Positions 1-6,614 are shown, numbered from the stretch's first letter. The stretch: 6,948 bases of DNA from Mycobacterium sp. (GCA_029256565.1 JAQSXQ010000091.1:1-6948), one strand, 5' to 3'. Notes: generated by a model not told the origin, from the sequence alone. Numbers and translations are program-made.

Positions 1-1
1 T

Positions 2-178
2 CCCGACGAGAGCTCGAACGTCAACTGGCTCAACATCTTCTACGCCGCGGAGTGGGCCGTGTTCGCCGGCTTCGCGTTCTACCTCTGGTACCGCCTCGCC
101 CGCGATGCGTGGGAGAAGGAGGTCGAGGACCTCGAGGACCTCGATGACGCTGCTGGCGACGAGGCGACGGCATCCTGA
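2..178 (+). CDS. C-terminal end of a SURF1-like membrane protein (5' partial)
   Basis: An open frame enters from the left edge and ends at TGA 176-178, giving the last 58 residues of a protein. What is visible is a membrane segment (NIFYAAEWAVFAGFAFYLWY) followed by a basic patch (RLARDAWEKE) and a very acidic tail rich in Glu, Asp and Ala. An aromatic Tyr-x-x-x-Trp start to the last helix and a following Trp-Tyr-Arg is how actinobacterial SURF1 proteins, which assist assembly of cytochrome c oxidase in the membrane, commonly end. The assignment rests on this short tail and on my recollection that SURF1 genes lie next to DUF3817 genes in Microbacteriaceae; DUF3817 is found at the other end of this window. 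It could be another membrane protein with a similar tail. That it is coding is well supported by frame and codon use. Confidence 0.55.
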   Translation, partial: PDESSNVNWLNIFYAAEWAVFAGFAFYLWYRLARDAWEKEVEDLEDLDDAAGDEATAS

Positions 179-401
179 GCCCGCCTCTTGTTGGACTGCG
201 TCCACCGGAGTCTGCGTGCCCCGAGCCCAGAACTCGATGAACGGCGAGTGACGCCACACCGAACTGCAGGCGGCGTGCCCGCTTCGCGCGCCCGACGGGC
301 AGGGGAACTCTCGGCCGCTGTATGAACGATCGAAGAAGATCCGACGAAGCCGCCGAATACGCCCGAACCGGTCGAGAGACTCTCCTCGGGCCGCCATGGG
401 A

Positions 402-451
402 GCGGCTCGCGCCTTGTGCGCTGACCGAGCCGCCACCCGATCCAGCGGCTC
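402..451 (+). promoter_or_regulatory. Three-block inverted repeat, possible alternative leader hairpins
   Basis: GCGGCTC occurs at 402-408 and again at 445-451, with its exact reverse complement GAGCCGC between them at 427-433. The middle block can pair with the left copy (8 bp if G409-C426 is included, 16-base loop) or with the right copy (7 bp, 11-base loop), but not both. The right-hand hairpin ends only 4 bases before the Shine-Dalgarno at 456-463. A switch between the two folds could alter ribosome access, but in such G/C-rich DNA a chance origin is possible, and no ligand domain is recognised. Confidence 0.25.
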
Positions 452-455
452 CCTC

Positions 456-463
456 GAGAGGTG
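456..463 (+). promoter_or_regulatory. Shine-Dalgarno that decides the GTG 471 start
   Basis: GAGAGGTG lies 7 bases before GTG 471 and is strongly complementary to the 3' end of 16S rRNA. The GTG opens directly into a classic signal peptide. The upstream ATG at 396 has no such element, so GTG 471 is the preferred start. Confidence 0.8.
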
Positions 464-470
464 TTTTCGC

Positions 471-2438
471 GTGCCCCGATTCGCCCATCCCGCCGTGCTG
501 ACGGCAGGTGCGCTTGCCGTCGTCGTCGGCCTGACAACCGTCGGCGGAGGTGTCGCCGTCGCAGCCGGCGGTGGCCTCGCGCCGCCAGCCGTCAACCCCG
601 CGACCGTCCACGAGCCGACGGCCGTCCCCGACCGGGTGATCCTGACGCCCACCACCACGCCCGCGACAAGCCAGTCCGTCACGTGGCGCACCTCGGACGC
701 CGTCAGCGCCCCACAGGTGCAGTGGGCGCTCAGCGGACCGAGCCTGGTCACCGGTGCGCAGACACTGGCCGCCACGTCGACCGCCGAGTTCGACGCCGAC
801 CTCGGCTACGCCGTGGCGCACCACTCCGCGACGATCGAGGCCCTCGAGCCCGGCACCACGTACGTGTACCGGGTCGGAGACGGTGAAACCTGGAGCGAGT
901 GGCTCGAGTTCACCACCGCCGCAGACGAGGTCGGCGGCTTCAGCTTCCTGGTGCAGGGTGACGCGCAGAACGACAACAAGGCGTACACGTCCCGCACGTT
1001 CCGCGCGGCGTTCGAAGCGCGACCCTACGCACGGGCCGTGGTGCACGCGGGGGACCTTATCGACACCGAGAGCAGCGATGCCGAGTGGGGCGAGTGGCAC
1101 GAGGCAGCCGCCTTCTCGAACCAGTACCTCAATGTCATCGCGTCCACGGGCAACCACGAGTACTACCCGGGACCCGATCTGGCCCGGCACTGGGGCGCGC
1201 AGTTCGAATACCCGCTCAACGGCCCCTCGGGCCAGGAGACGCTCGCCGAGACGGTGTACTACACCGACTACCAGGGCGTCCGCTTCATCAGCCTCGACAG
1301 CACGCAGGCCATGGGCGCTGCGTCGCGTGAGGCGCAGACGGCGTGGCTCGAGCAGGTGCTCGCTGAGAACCCCAACCCGTGGAGCGTCGTGAGCTTCCAC
1401 CACCCGGTGTTCTCGGTCACCAGCGGCAGGGACAACGCCGCCCTTCGAGAGGCGTGGTTGCCGCTGTTCGAGGAGTACGACGTCGATCTCGTCGTCCAGG
1501 GCCACGACCACGCCTATGGAAGAGGAAACCTCGTGTCCAACGAGGAAAACCTCCCTGCGGGAGCGGATGCCTCGACCAGCCACACAGGTCCCGTCTATCT
1601 CGTCAGCGTCGCCGGCCCCAAGATGTACGTTCCCGACCCCGAGGGCGACAACAACTGGACGCGCAACGGCGCCAACCTGCGAGTCGTTGGCCGTGACGTG
1701 CAGCTGTTCCAGACGGTGGACGTGACCGAAGACGGTCGCATGCATGTCGAGGCGCGCACTGTCGACGGGGCCCTGTTCGACGCGTTCACCATCACGAAAG
1801 AGGACGACGGGACCAAGATCGTCTCCGACGACGAACTGTGGGCGGGCGGCCCGGGCTCCAGCCGCGAGGGCGTAGCCCCGCCGCCGCTCCCGACCGACCC
1901 GACCGATCCCACGGACCCGACCGATCCCACGGACCCGACCGATCCCACGGACCCGACCGATCCGACGGACCCGACGGACCCGACGGACCCGACCGATCCG
2001 ACCGATCCGACCGATCCGGGCGCCGAACAGCCGACGGTCACGCTCAGCGACAACACCGTCGCACCTGGTGGTTCGCTGGACGTCTCAGCGACCGGCTTCC
2101 TGGGCGGTGAGCGCGTCTCGATCGAGCTGCACTCGACGCCGGTCACACTGGCGCTCTCGACCGCGAGCGACGCCGGCGCCATCTCGGCGGCCGTGACCAT
2201 CCCGCAGGACACGCAGCCCGGCGAGCACTCGATCGTGCTGCGCGGTCTCGAGTCCGACCGCACGGTGTCGGCCGACATCATCGTGACCCGTCCCGCCGCC
2301 GGAACCGGCGCCGGCGCGCTGCTTCCGGCGACTGGCGGCGAGCTGCCCATCGGGATCATCGCGGTCGGCACGCTGCTCGCCGCCGGTGGCACCGCACTGA
2401 TCACCCGCACTCTTCTCCGCAACCGAAAGGCGTCCTGA
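471..2438 (+). CDS. Cell-wall-anchored Fn3/calcineurin-like metallophosphoesterase with LPATG signal
   Basis: Exported phosphoesterase of 655 residues, expected to hydrolyse a phosphate ester outside the cell with a two-metal centre; the substrate is unknown. Order of parts: signal peptide 1-31 (cleavage probably after AVA 29-31); Fn3-like domain of the purple-acid-phosphatase N-terminal type, about 53-149; metallophosphoesterase core about 157-442; Thr-Asp-Pro stalk 475-516; Ig-like domain about 520-608; LPATG 618-622, hydrophobic helix about 626-648 and basic tail RNRKAS. Metal-binding motifs are GDAQ (D164), GDLID (D195), GNHE (N228, H229), FHHP (H310) and GHDHAYGR (H345, H347). The tyrosine that makes true purple acid phosphatases purple is replaced by D198. 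GTG 471 was chosen for its Shine-Dalgarno and signal peptide; from there the protein has no cysteine. It is followed after 3 bases by a paralogue, so the two are probably co-transcribed. No sortase gene lies in the window. Fold and anchoring are secure; the precise enzyme activity is not. Confidence 0.92.
   Translation: MPRFAHPAVLTAGALAVVVGLTTVGGGVAVAAGGGLAPPAVNPATVHEPTAVPDRVILTPTTTPATSQSVTWRTSDAVSAPQVQWALSGPSLVTGAQTLAATSTAEFDADLGYAVAHHSATIEALEPGTTYVYRVGDGETWSEWLEFTTAADEVGGFSFLVQGDAQNDNKAYTSRTFRAAFEARPYARAVVHAGDLIDTESSDAEWGEWHEAAAFSNQYLNVIASTGNHEYYPGPDLARHWGAQFEYPLNGPSGQETLAETVYYTDYQGVRFISLDSTQAMGAASREAQTAWLEQVLAENPNPWSVVSFHHPVFSVTSGRDNAALREAWLPLFEEYDVDLVVQGHDHAYGRGNLVSNEENLPAGADASTSHTGPVYLVSVAGPKMYVPDPEGDNNWTRNGANLRVVGRDVQLFQTVDVTEDGRMHVEARTVDGALFDAFTITKEDDGTKIVSDDELWAGGPGSSREGVAPPPLPTDPTDPTDPTDPTDPTDPTDPTDPTDPTDPTDPTDPTDPTDPGAEQPTVTLSDNTVAPGGSLDVSATGFLGGERVSIELHSTPVTLALSTASDAGAISAAVTIPQDTQPGEHSIVLRGLESDRTVSADIIVTRPAAGTGAGALLPATGGELPIGIIAVGTLLAAGGTALITRTLLRNRKAS
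1893..2018 (+). repeat. (Thr-Asp-Pro)14 coding tandem repeat, 9-bp unit
   Basis: Fourteen perfect TDP codons triplets in a row link the phosphoesterase core to the Ig-like domain. The DNA varies at synonymous sites (ACC/ACG, GAT/GAC, CCC/CCG). In the 5' half the units alternate to form an 18-bp higher-order repeat, accgatcccacggacccg, three times in a row. A proline-rich acidic stalk like this keeps an enzyme domain away from the wall. Any gain or loss of whole units keeps the frame, so length may vary among strains. Confidence 0.95.
2322..2435 (+). other. Sortase cell-wall sorting signal (LPATG, helix, basic tail)
   Basis: Residues 618-655 of the first phosphoesterase form a complete sorting signal: LPATG followed by GE, a hydrophobic span beginning LPIGIIAVGTLLAAGGTALI, and a positively charged end TLLRNRKAS. 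Sortase would cut between Thr621 and Gly622 and join the protein to peptidoglycan. The sequence is the LPxTG type, not the LAxTG type often used by class E sortases. Confidence 0.9.
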
Positions 2439-2441
2439 GCC

Positions 2442-5400
2442 ATGGCTCGTCTCCGCACACCCCGACGGCTGATCGCCGGCGGCCTCGCCCTGGGCGTGAT
2501 CGCGGCGGGCATGCTCGTCGCAGCACCCGCGCACGCGGCATCCGTCCCCGCGGCGGAACGCTACGCAGCCGCGCGCGTTCCCGACCGCATCACCCTCACT
2601 CCCGGCGCCGATCCCACCACGCAGCAGGTCATCGCGTGGCGCACCTCGACGGATGTCGTCGACGGCATCGTCGAGTACCGCACGCTGACGGCGCAGTCCT
2701 ATCCCGGCGGCGTGCAGCAGCTCGTCGCGCAGGAGCGCTCAGAGCAGACGACCGACCTGGGCTACTCCCAGTCGGTGCACACAGCGACCCTCTCCGGGCT
2801 GCAGCCCGGAGTCGCGTACATGTACCGTGTCGGCGACGGCACGAACTTCAGCGAATGGCAGGACTTCGAGACCGCCTCGACGGATGCCGACCGCTTCTCG
2901 TTCGTGTATCTCGGCGACATCCAGAACGGCATCTCGTCCGATGCGTCGCGGGTCGTCCGCAACGCGTTCCGCGACCGTCCCAACGCCGACCTGGTTCTGC
3001 AGATCGGCGACCTGGTCAATGACGCCGAGTCCGACCAGCAGTGGGGCGAGCTCTACGACGCCTTCTCATACACGCTCGGCACGCAGAACATCTTGACCAC
3101 GCCCGGAAACCACGAGTACGAGGGGGGACTTTCGGAGCAGTGGCGGAACCAGTTCTCGTACCCGGCCAACGGCCCCGAGGGTGAGGGCGGCGTCTACGAC
3201 GAGCTCGAGGGCACGGTGTACTTCACCGACCACAAGGGCGTCCGGTTCATCTCGCTCAACAGCAACATCGTCGACACCGAGGGTCTGAGCGTCCAGGCGG
3301 AGTGGCTCGAGAGCGTCCTCGCCGACAATCCCCAGCAGTGGACGGTGGTGTACTTCCACCATCCCGTCTACTCCCTCGACGAGGGGCGCAACAATCTCGG
3401 CATCCGCCAGGCGTGGGGTCCGATCCTCGAGGAGCACGGGGTCGACCTCGTGCTGAACGGGCATGACCATGCGTACGGCCGGGGAAACCTCCTCGCGAAC
3501 GAGACCGACCTGCCCGAGGGCGCAGATCCCGAGCTGAGCCACACCGGAACCGTGTACGTGACCGCCAGTGTCGGTTCGAAGTTCTATGACGCGGGTCCTC
3601 GCCACTGGAATGAGAATGACGCCCACCTGCGCCGCCTCGTGGCCGGCATGCAGACGTACCAGGTCATCGACGTCTCGTCCGGAACGCTCCGCTTCGAGGC
3701 GCGCACCGCGGACGGCGCGTTCCTGGACGGCTTCACGATCACCAAGCAGGACGGTCAGAAGCTCGTCGTCGACGGCGTCGAGCCGCAGGTGATCGACCCG
3801 GGCACCCCGGCGCCGTGCCTCGGCTGCGACCCGGATGGACCCGACCCGACAGACCCGACGGATCCCGAGGAGCCCGCCGGCGAATTCGACTATGAGCAGA
3901 CTGCTCAGCTGGACGCCGTGATGCCCAACAGCATCGGCGGCGAGCACACCGCGGCACTGCCGGCGGGCGTCGCGTACCACCAGGCGCGTGACGTGCTGTA
4001 CCTCGGCGACCAGAACGGCCGGAAGGTCTTCGAGATCGACCCCGACACCGACGAGGTGCTGCGCACGATCACATTGCCCGAGAACATCCGCGATCTCGGC
4101 ATCGATGAGGAGAACGAGCTGCTCTACGTGGGTCAGCAGAACCGAAACTGGCTGGTCGTCTCGATCGCCGACGCCGACTTCGGCGCGATCAAGCGGGGGC
4201 CGTACGCGATCATCGAGTCACAGCGCTCGATGGATGTCGACCCCGTCAACGACTTCGTGTACGTCGCCGTGCCGGCACGCGGTGTGGAGGTGTTCCGTGC
4301 CTCGACCGGTGAGTCCCTCGGTGTGATCAACGGCACTGCCGACGCCTACTACGTGGCCGCCGACTCGGCCACGGGATGGGTCGTCACCACCAAGTTCCAG
4401 GGCGTGGCGGGCACCCCCGATGTGCAGGCCTTCGACGCCGTGAACGGCTTCGCCTTGAAGTGGGAGAAGGAAGTGCGCGCGGGCGCGCGTCAGGTCGACA
4501 TCGACTCGGAGAGCGGTCTGCTGTACGTGGGCTACACCGGCACGTCCGCCGATCGCGGCGGCTTCTCGGTGCACAGTCTCGCCAGCGGCGAGCTGCTGGT
4601 CGACAAGGTCGGTCCGCAGTTCGGCAAGGACGGCTATGGAATCACGGTCGACGAGGAGCGCCAGCGAGTGTTCGTCGCGAACCGCGACTTCCGCCTGAAC
4701 CCGCCCGGCGAGGAGCTCGAACCGTTCGCGGTGACCGAGAGCACGCGCATCGAGCCGGAGGAGCCGACGGATCCGAGCGAGCCGTTCGCCTACGAACAGC
4801 TGGGACACCTCAGCTCGGTGATGCCCAACAGCGTCGGTGGCGAGCACACCGCGGCGTTGCCCGCGGGCGTCGCCTATGACCAGACGCGCGACGTGCTGTA
4901 CCTGGGCGACCAGAACAGCCGGAAGGTATTCGAGATCGACCCCGACACGGATGAGGTGCTGCGTGAGATGACGTTGCCCGAGAACATCCGCGATCTCGGC
5001 ATCGACGAAGAGAAGCAGCTGCTCTACGTGGGTCAGCAGAACCGCAACTGGGTGGTGGTATCGATCGCCGACGCGGACTTCGGCCAGGTGGTGCGCGGGT
5101 CGTACCCGATCATCGAGTCCAACCGATCGATCGATGTCGACCCGGTGAACGACTTCGTCTACGTCGCGGTGCCAGCCCGGGGTGTCGAGGTGTTCCGCGC
5201 CTCGACGGGCGAGTCGCTCGGCGTGATCAACGGGACTGCAGATGCCTATTACGTCGCCGCCGACCCGGCGACCGGCTGGATCGTGACCACGTCGTTCACC
5301 GATGTCGAGGGCAACCCCGGCATTCAGGCGTTCGACGCCGCGAACGACTTCGCCAAGATGTGGGAGGCGGCCGTTCGCCCGGATGCGCGTCAGCTCGACA

Positions 5401-6605
5401 TCGACTCCGAGCGCGGACTCCTCTACATCGGGTACACCGGCAGCGGCGCAACCGGCGGCGGCTTCTCCGTGCACGACCTGGAGACGGGCGCGTTGCACGT
5501 CGACAACGTGGGTCCCGAGTTCGGTCGCGACGGCTACGGCATCGCCGTCGACGAAGAACAACAGCGCGTCTTCGTCGCCAACCGCGACTTCCGCCTGAAC
5601 CCTCCGGGCGAGGAGCTCGAGCCGAGGGCCGTCACGGTCAGCATCCGCACCGCGACGGAGGATCCGACGGACCCGACCGATCCCACGGACCCGACCGATC
5701 CCACGGATCCCACGGATCCGACGGATCCTGGCCCGGAGCCCTACACGGCCACCGCTCTCACGGCGATCCCGACAGAGACGGCCGAGGGCGCCGATGAGAT
5801 CCGTCCCGTCGGCTCCGCGGTCGACCCGGCCACCGGCCTCGTCTACCTCGCGGATGAGATGCGTCCGGCGCGGGTGCATGTGATCGACCCTGAGACCGAC
5901 ACGATCGTGCGCACCCTCAGTGCTCCGACTCTCGATCCGGTCGAGGACGGCCTGCGCGATATCGCCTTCGACACGGAGACGGGCAACCTCACCGTCGCGT
6001 TCGGCGGCAACTGGGTGGTCATGGATGCCGAGACCGGCGCGAAGGTCGCAGGACCCTTCGCCTTCTCGGGCGGCGTGCGCGGGATGGATGTCGACTTCGC
6101 GGGCGGTCGCGTGTTCGGCGGCCTCCGCGGCACCGGCTTCGACGTCCGCAACGCCGAGTCGGGTGAGCTCATCCGTCTCGTCGAGGGGCCGGCTGACGGC
6201 GGTCCCTGGCGCACGCACGGCGTCGCGTACGACGAGGTGAACGACCTCATCTACGTGAGCAACAGCGACACCGCGGGGTCGACGCAAGGAATCCGCGTCT
6301 ACAGCGGTGTGGATTACTCGCTCGTCGCCACCCTCGAGACCGCCGAGGCCGACTTCCGGTCCATCGACGTGGACGCTGAGGCCGGGCTGGTCATCGTCGG
6401 CAACCAGAACACGCTCTTCGAGCAGTCCGGTGCGACGATCTACCAGGCCTCGGATCTGTCGCTCGTGCAGCGGCTGAGCGCCCACGCCTACGGCAACAAG
6501 GTCTATGGAGTGTCGATCGATACCGAGCGCGACCTACTGTTCGTGTCGGCACGCGACCGCTACCCGGCCGGGCTGATCGAGGTGACGCTGCCGACCGCGG
6601 ACTGA
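2442..6605 (+). CDS. Secreted Fn3/metallophosphoesterase fused to three YncE-like beta-propellers
   Basis: A 1387-residue exported protein. Signal peptide 1-32 (MARLRTPRR, hydrophobic core, cleavage after AHA); Fn3-like purple-acid-phosphatase-type domain about 47-144; metallophosphoesterase core about 150-435 with GDIQ (D159), GDLVN (D190), GNHE (N223, H224), FHHP (H306) and GHDHAYGR (H341, H343); a linker with CLGC (459-462), the only cysteines; propeller A 482-773; propeller B 782-1073; seven TDP units 1076-1096; propeller C 1101-1387. Each propeller shows about six blade-like repeats of the YVTN/YncE kind, in which a Val-Asp-x-x-x-x-x-hydrophobic-Tyr-Val strand pair is followed by a Val-Asp-x-x-Thr-Gly turn. 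The N-terminal 440 residues look about half identical to the upstream protein, so the two arose by duplication. Unlike that protein it has no LPxTG or closing membrane helix and ends VTLPTAD, so it is probably released or held by the propellers. The start lies 3 bases after the previous stop with only a weak GAAAGG (2425-2430), which suggests translational coupling. Function of the propellers (binding or a second activity) is not determinable here. Confidence 0.92.
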   Translation: MARLRTPRRLIAGGLALGVIAAGMLVAAPAHAASVPAAERYAAARVPDRITLTPGADPTTQQVIAWRTSTDVVDGIVEYRTLTAQSYPGGVQQLVAQERSEQTTDLGYSQSVHTATLSGLQPGVAYMYRVGDGTNFSEWQDFETASTDADRFSFVYLGDIQNGISSDASRVVRNAFRDRPNADLVLQIGDLVNDAESDQQWGELYDAFSYTLGTQNILTTPGNHEYEGGLSEQWRNQFSYPANGPEGEGGVYDELEGTVYFTDHKGVRFISLNSNIVDTEGLSVQAEWLESVLADNPQQWTVVYFHHPVYSLDEGRNNLGIRQAWGPILEEHGVDLVLNGHDHAYGRGNLLANETDLPEGADPELSHTGTVYVTASVGSKFYDAGPRHWNENDAHLRRLVAGMQTYQVIDVSSGTLRFEARTADGAFLDGFTITKQDGQKLVVDGVEPQVIDPGTPAPCLGCDPDGPDPTDPTDPEEPAGEFDYEQTAQLDAVMPNSIGGEHTAALPAGVAYHQARDVLYLGDQNGRKVFEIDPDTDEVLRTITLPENIRDLGIDEENELLYVGQQNRNWLVVSIADADFGAIKRGPYAIIESQRSMDVDPVNDFVYVAVPARGVEVFRASTGESLGVINGTADAYYVAADSATGWVVTTKFQGVAGTPDVQAFDAVNGFALKWEKEVRAGARQVDIDSESGLLYVGYTGTSADRGGFSVHSLASGELLVDKVGPQFGKDGYGITVDEERQRVFVANRDFRLNPPGEELEPFAVTESTRIEPEEPTDPSEPFAYEQLGHLSSVMPNSVGGEHTAALPAGVAYDQTRDVLYLGDQNSRKVFEIDPDTDEVLREMTLPENIRDLGIDEEKQLLYVGQQNRNWVVVSIADADFGQVVRGSYPIIESNRSIDVDPVNDFVYVAVPARGVEVFRASTGESLGVINGTADAYYVAADPATGWIVTTSFTDVEGNPGIQAFDAANDFAKMWEAAVRPDARQLDIDSERGLLYIGYTGSGATGGGFSVHDLETGALHVDNVGPEFGRDGYGIAVDEEQQRVFVANRDFRLNPPGEELEPRAVTVSIRTATEDPTDPTDPTDPTDPTDPTDPTDPGPEPYTATALTAIPTETAEGADEIRPVGSAVDPATGLVYLADEMRPARVHVIDPETDTIVRTLSAPTLDPVEDGLRDIAFDTETGNLTVAFGGNWVVMDAETGAKVAGPFAFSGGVRGMDVDFAGGRVFGGLRGTGFDVRNAESGELIRLVEGPADGGPWRTHGVAYDEVNDLIYVSNSDTAGSTQGIRVYSGVDYSLVATLETAEADFRSIDVDAEAGLVIVGNQNTLFEQSGATIYQASDLSLVQRLSAHAYGNKVYGVSIDTERDLLFVSARDRYPAGLIEVTLPTAD
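3816..3827 (+). other. CLGC motif in the enzyme-propeller linker
   Basis: Cys459-Leu-Gly-Cys462 sits at the junction between the phosphoesterase core and the first propeller and holds the only two cysteines of the 1387-residue protein. In an exported protein the natural reading is a small disulfide loop that stiffens the hinge, but it could also join two subunits or bind a metal. The upstream paralogue has no equivalent and, from GTG 471, no cysteine at all. Confidence 0.6.
3885..4760 (+). repeat. Propeller A, first copy of a 900-bp-period coding duplication
   Basis: This copy encodes residues 482 to about 773 and aligns with 4785-5660 at a constant offset of exactly 900 bases, with no insertion or deletion visible. 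Protein identity is about 80 percent by eye. Six blade-like repeats can be followed, opening near GVAYHQARDVLYLGD, IRDLGIDEENELLYVG, MDVDPVNDFVYVA, YYVAADSATGWVVTT, QVDIDSESGLLYVGY and GITVDEERQRVFVAN. The copy is followed by a short acidic linker with a single PTDP. Confidence 0.9.
4785..5660 (+). repeat. Propeller B, second copy of the 900-bp-period coding duplication
   Basis: This copy encodes residues 782 to about 1073. The six blades correspond one to one with copy A. Residues 898-941 are identical to 598-641 despite 18 synonymous codon differences, and QRVFVANRDFRLNPPGEELE closes both copies. Changes cluster in loops and in blades 4-5. The silent divergence shows this is an old duplication and not an assembly artefact. 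Confidence 0.9.
5667..5729 (+). repeat. (Thr-Asp-Pro)7 coding tandem repeat
   Basis: Seven TDP units (residues 1076-1096) separate propellers B and C. The first four units repeat the ACG GAC CCG / ACC GAT CCC alternation seen in the stalk of the upstream gene, so the two tracts share stretches of identical DNA about 3.8 kb apart. The role is a flexible or extended spacer. Confidence 0.95.
5742..6602 (+). other. Propeller C, divergent third beta-propeller domain
   Basis: Residues 1101-1387 form a third propeller not closely similar to A and B but with the same blade rhythm. Six repeats open near GSAVDPATGLVYLAD, IAFDTETGNLTVAFG, GMDVDFAGGRVFGG, GVAYDEVNDLIYVSN, SIDVDAEAGLVIVGN and GVSIDTERDLLFVSA. 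It forms the true C-terminus of the protein, with no sorting signal, membrane helix or cysteine after it. Confidence 0.8.
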
Positions 6606-6614
6606 TCGCCTTCA

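Larger units (their letters stand above)
179..470 (+). other. Gene-free leader upstream of the phosphoesterase operon
   Basis: These 292 bases hold no convincing gene. An in-frame ATG at 396 would extend the next gene by 25 residues, but it has no Shine-Dalgarno and would put a cysteine-containing, non-hydrophobic stretch in front of the signal peptide, so I treat it as leader. The promoter of the operon should lie here, but I see no convincing -35/-10 pair; TATGAACGAT at 321-330 is the only A/T-rich candidate and lacks a -35 partner. The 3' half contains the dyad GAGAGACTCTC (374-384) and three mutually complementary 7-base blocks (402-451), described separately. No obvious Pho-box-like direct repeats were seen. 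Confidence 0.6.

Noticed and set aside
276..301. TGCCCG/CGGGCA inverted repeat as terminator of the left gene
   Set aside because: It has only 6 pairs with a 14-base loop, lies about 100 bases past the stop and has no T-tract; in such G/C-rich DNA this is weak evidence.
396..470. Upstream ATG start for the first phosphoesterase
   Set aside because: It has no Shine-Dalgarno and adds 25 residues with two cysteines ahead of the signal peptide. GTG 471 has a strong ribosome site at ideal spacing.
30..1745. Long open frame of 571 codons on the minus strand
   Set aside because: It runs antisense to the leader and the first phosphoesterase, has no domain logic, and is low-complexity Arg/Gly/Pro-rich at its end. 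Such antisense frames are expected in high-GC genes with G/C-ending codons.
1893..2018. Short regular repeats as a CRISPR array or minisatellite outside genes
   Set aside because: The units are contiguous without spacers, in frame and fully explained as a Thr-Asp-Pro protein stalk.
1595..2512. Minus-strand frame with a long Gly-Ser-Val repeat
   Set aside because: The repeat is only the reverse complement of the TDP codons; the plus-strand reading has a complete domain and sorting-signal architecture.
4218..6485. Long open frame of 755 codons on the minus strand
   Set aside because: It is the antisense shadow of the propeller region. Its apparent repeats merely mirror the A/B duplication, and it shows no signal peptide or recognisable motif.
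6339..6602. Possible hidden anchor or membrane helix at the end of the second protein
   Set aside because: The last 90 residues are propeller strands ending VTLPTAD; there is no LPxTG, hydrophobic helix or basic tail. The LPTAD resembles a sorting motif only in its first three residues and lies at the very end of the protein.
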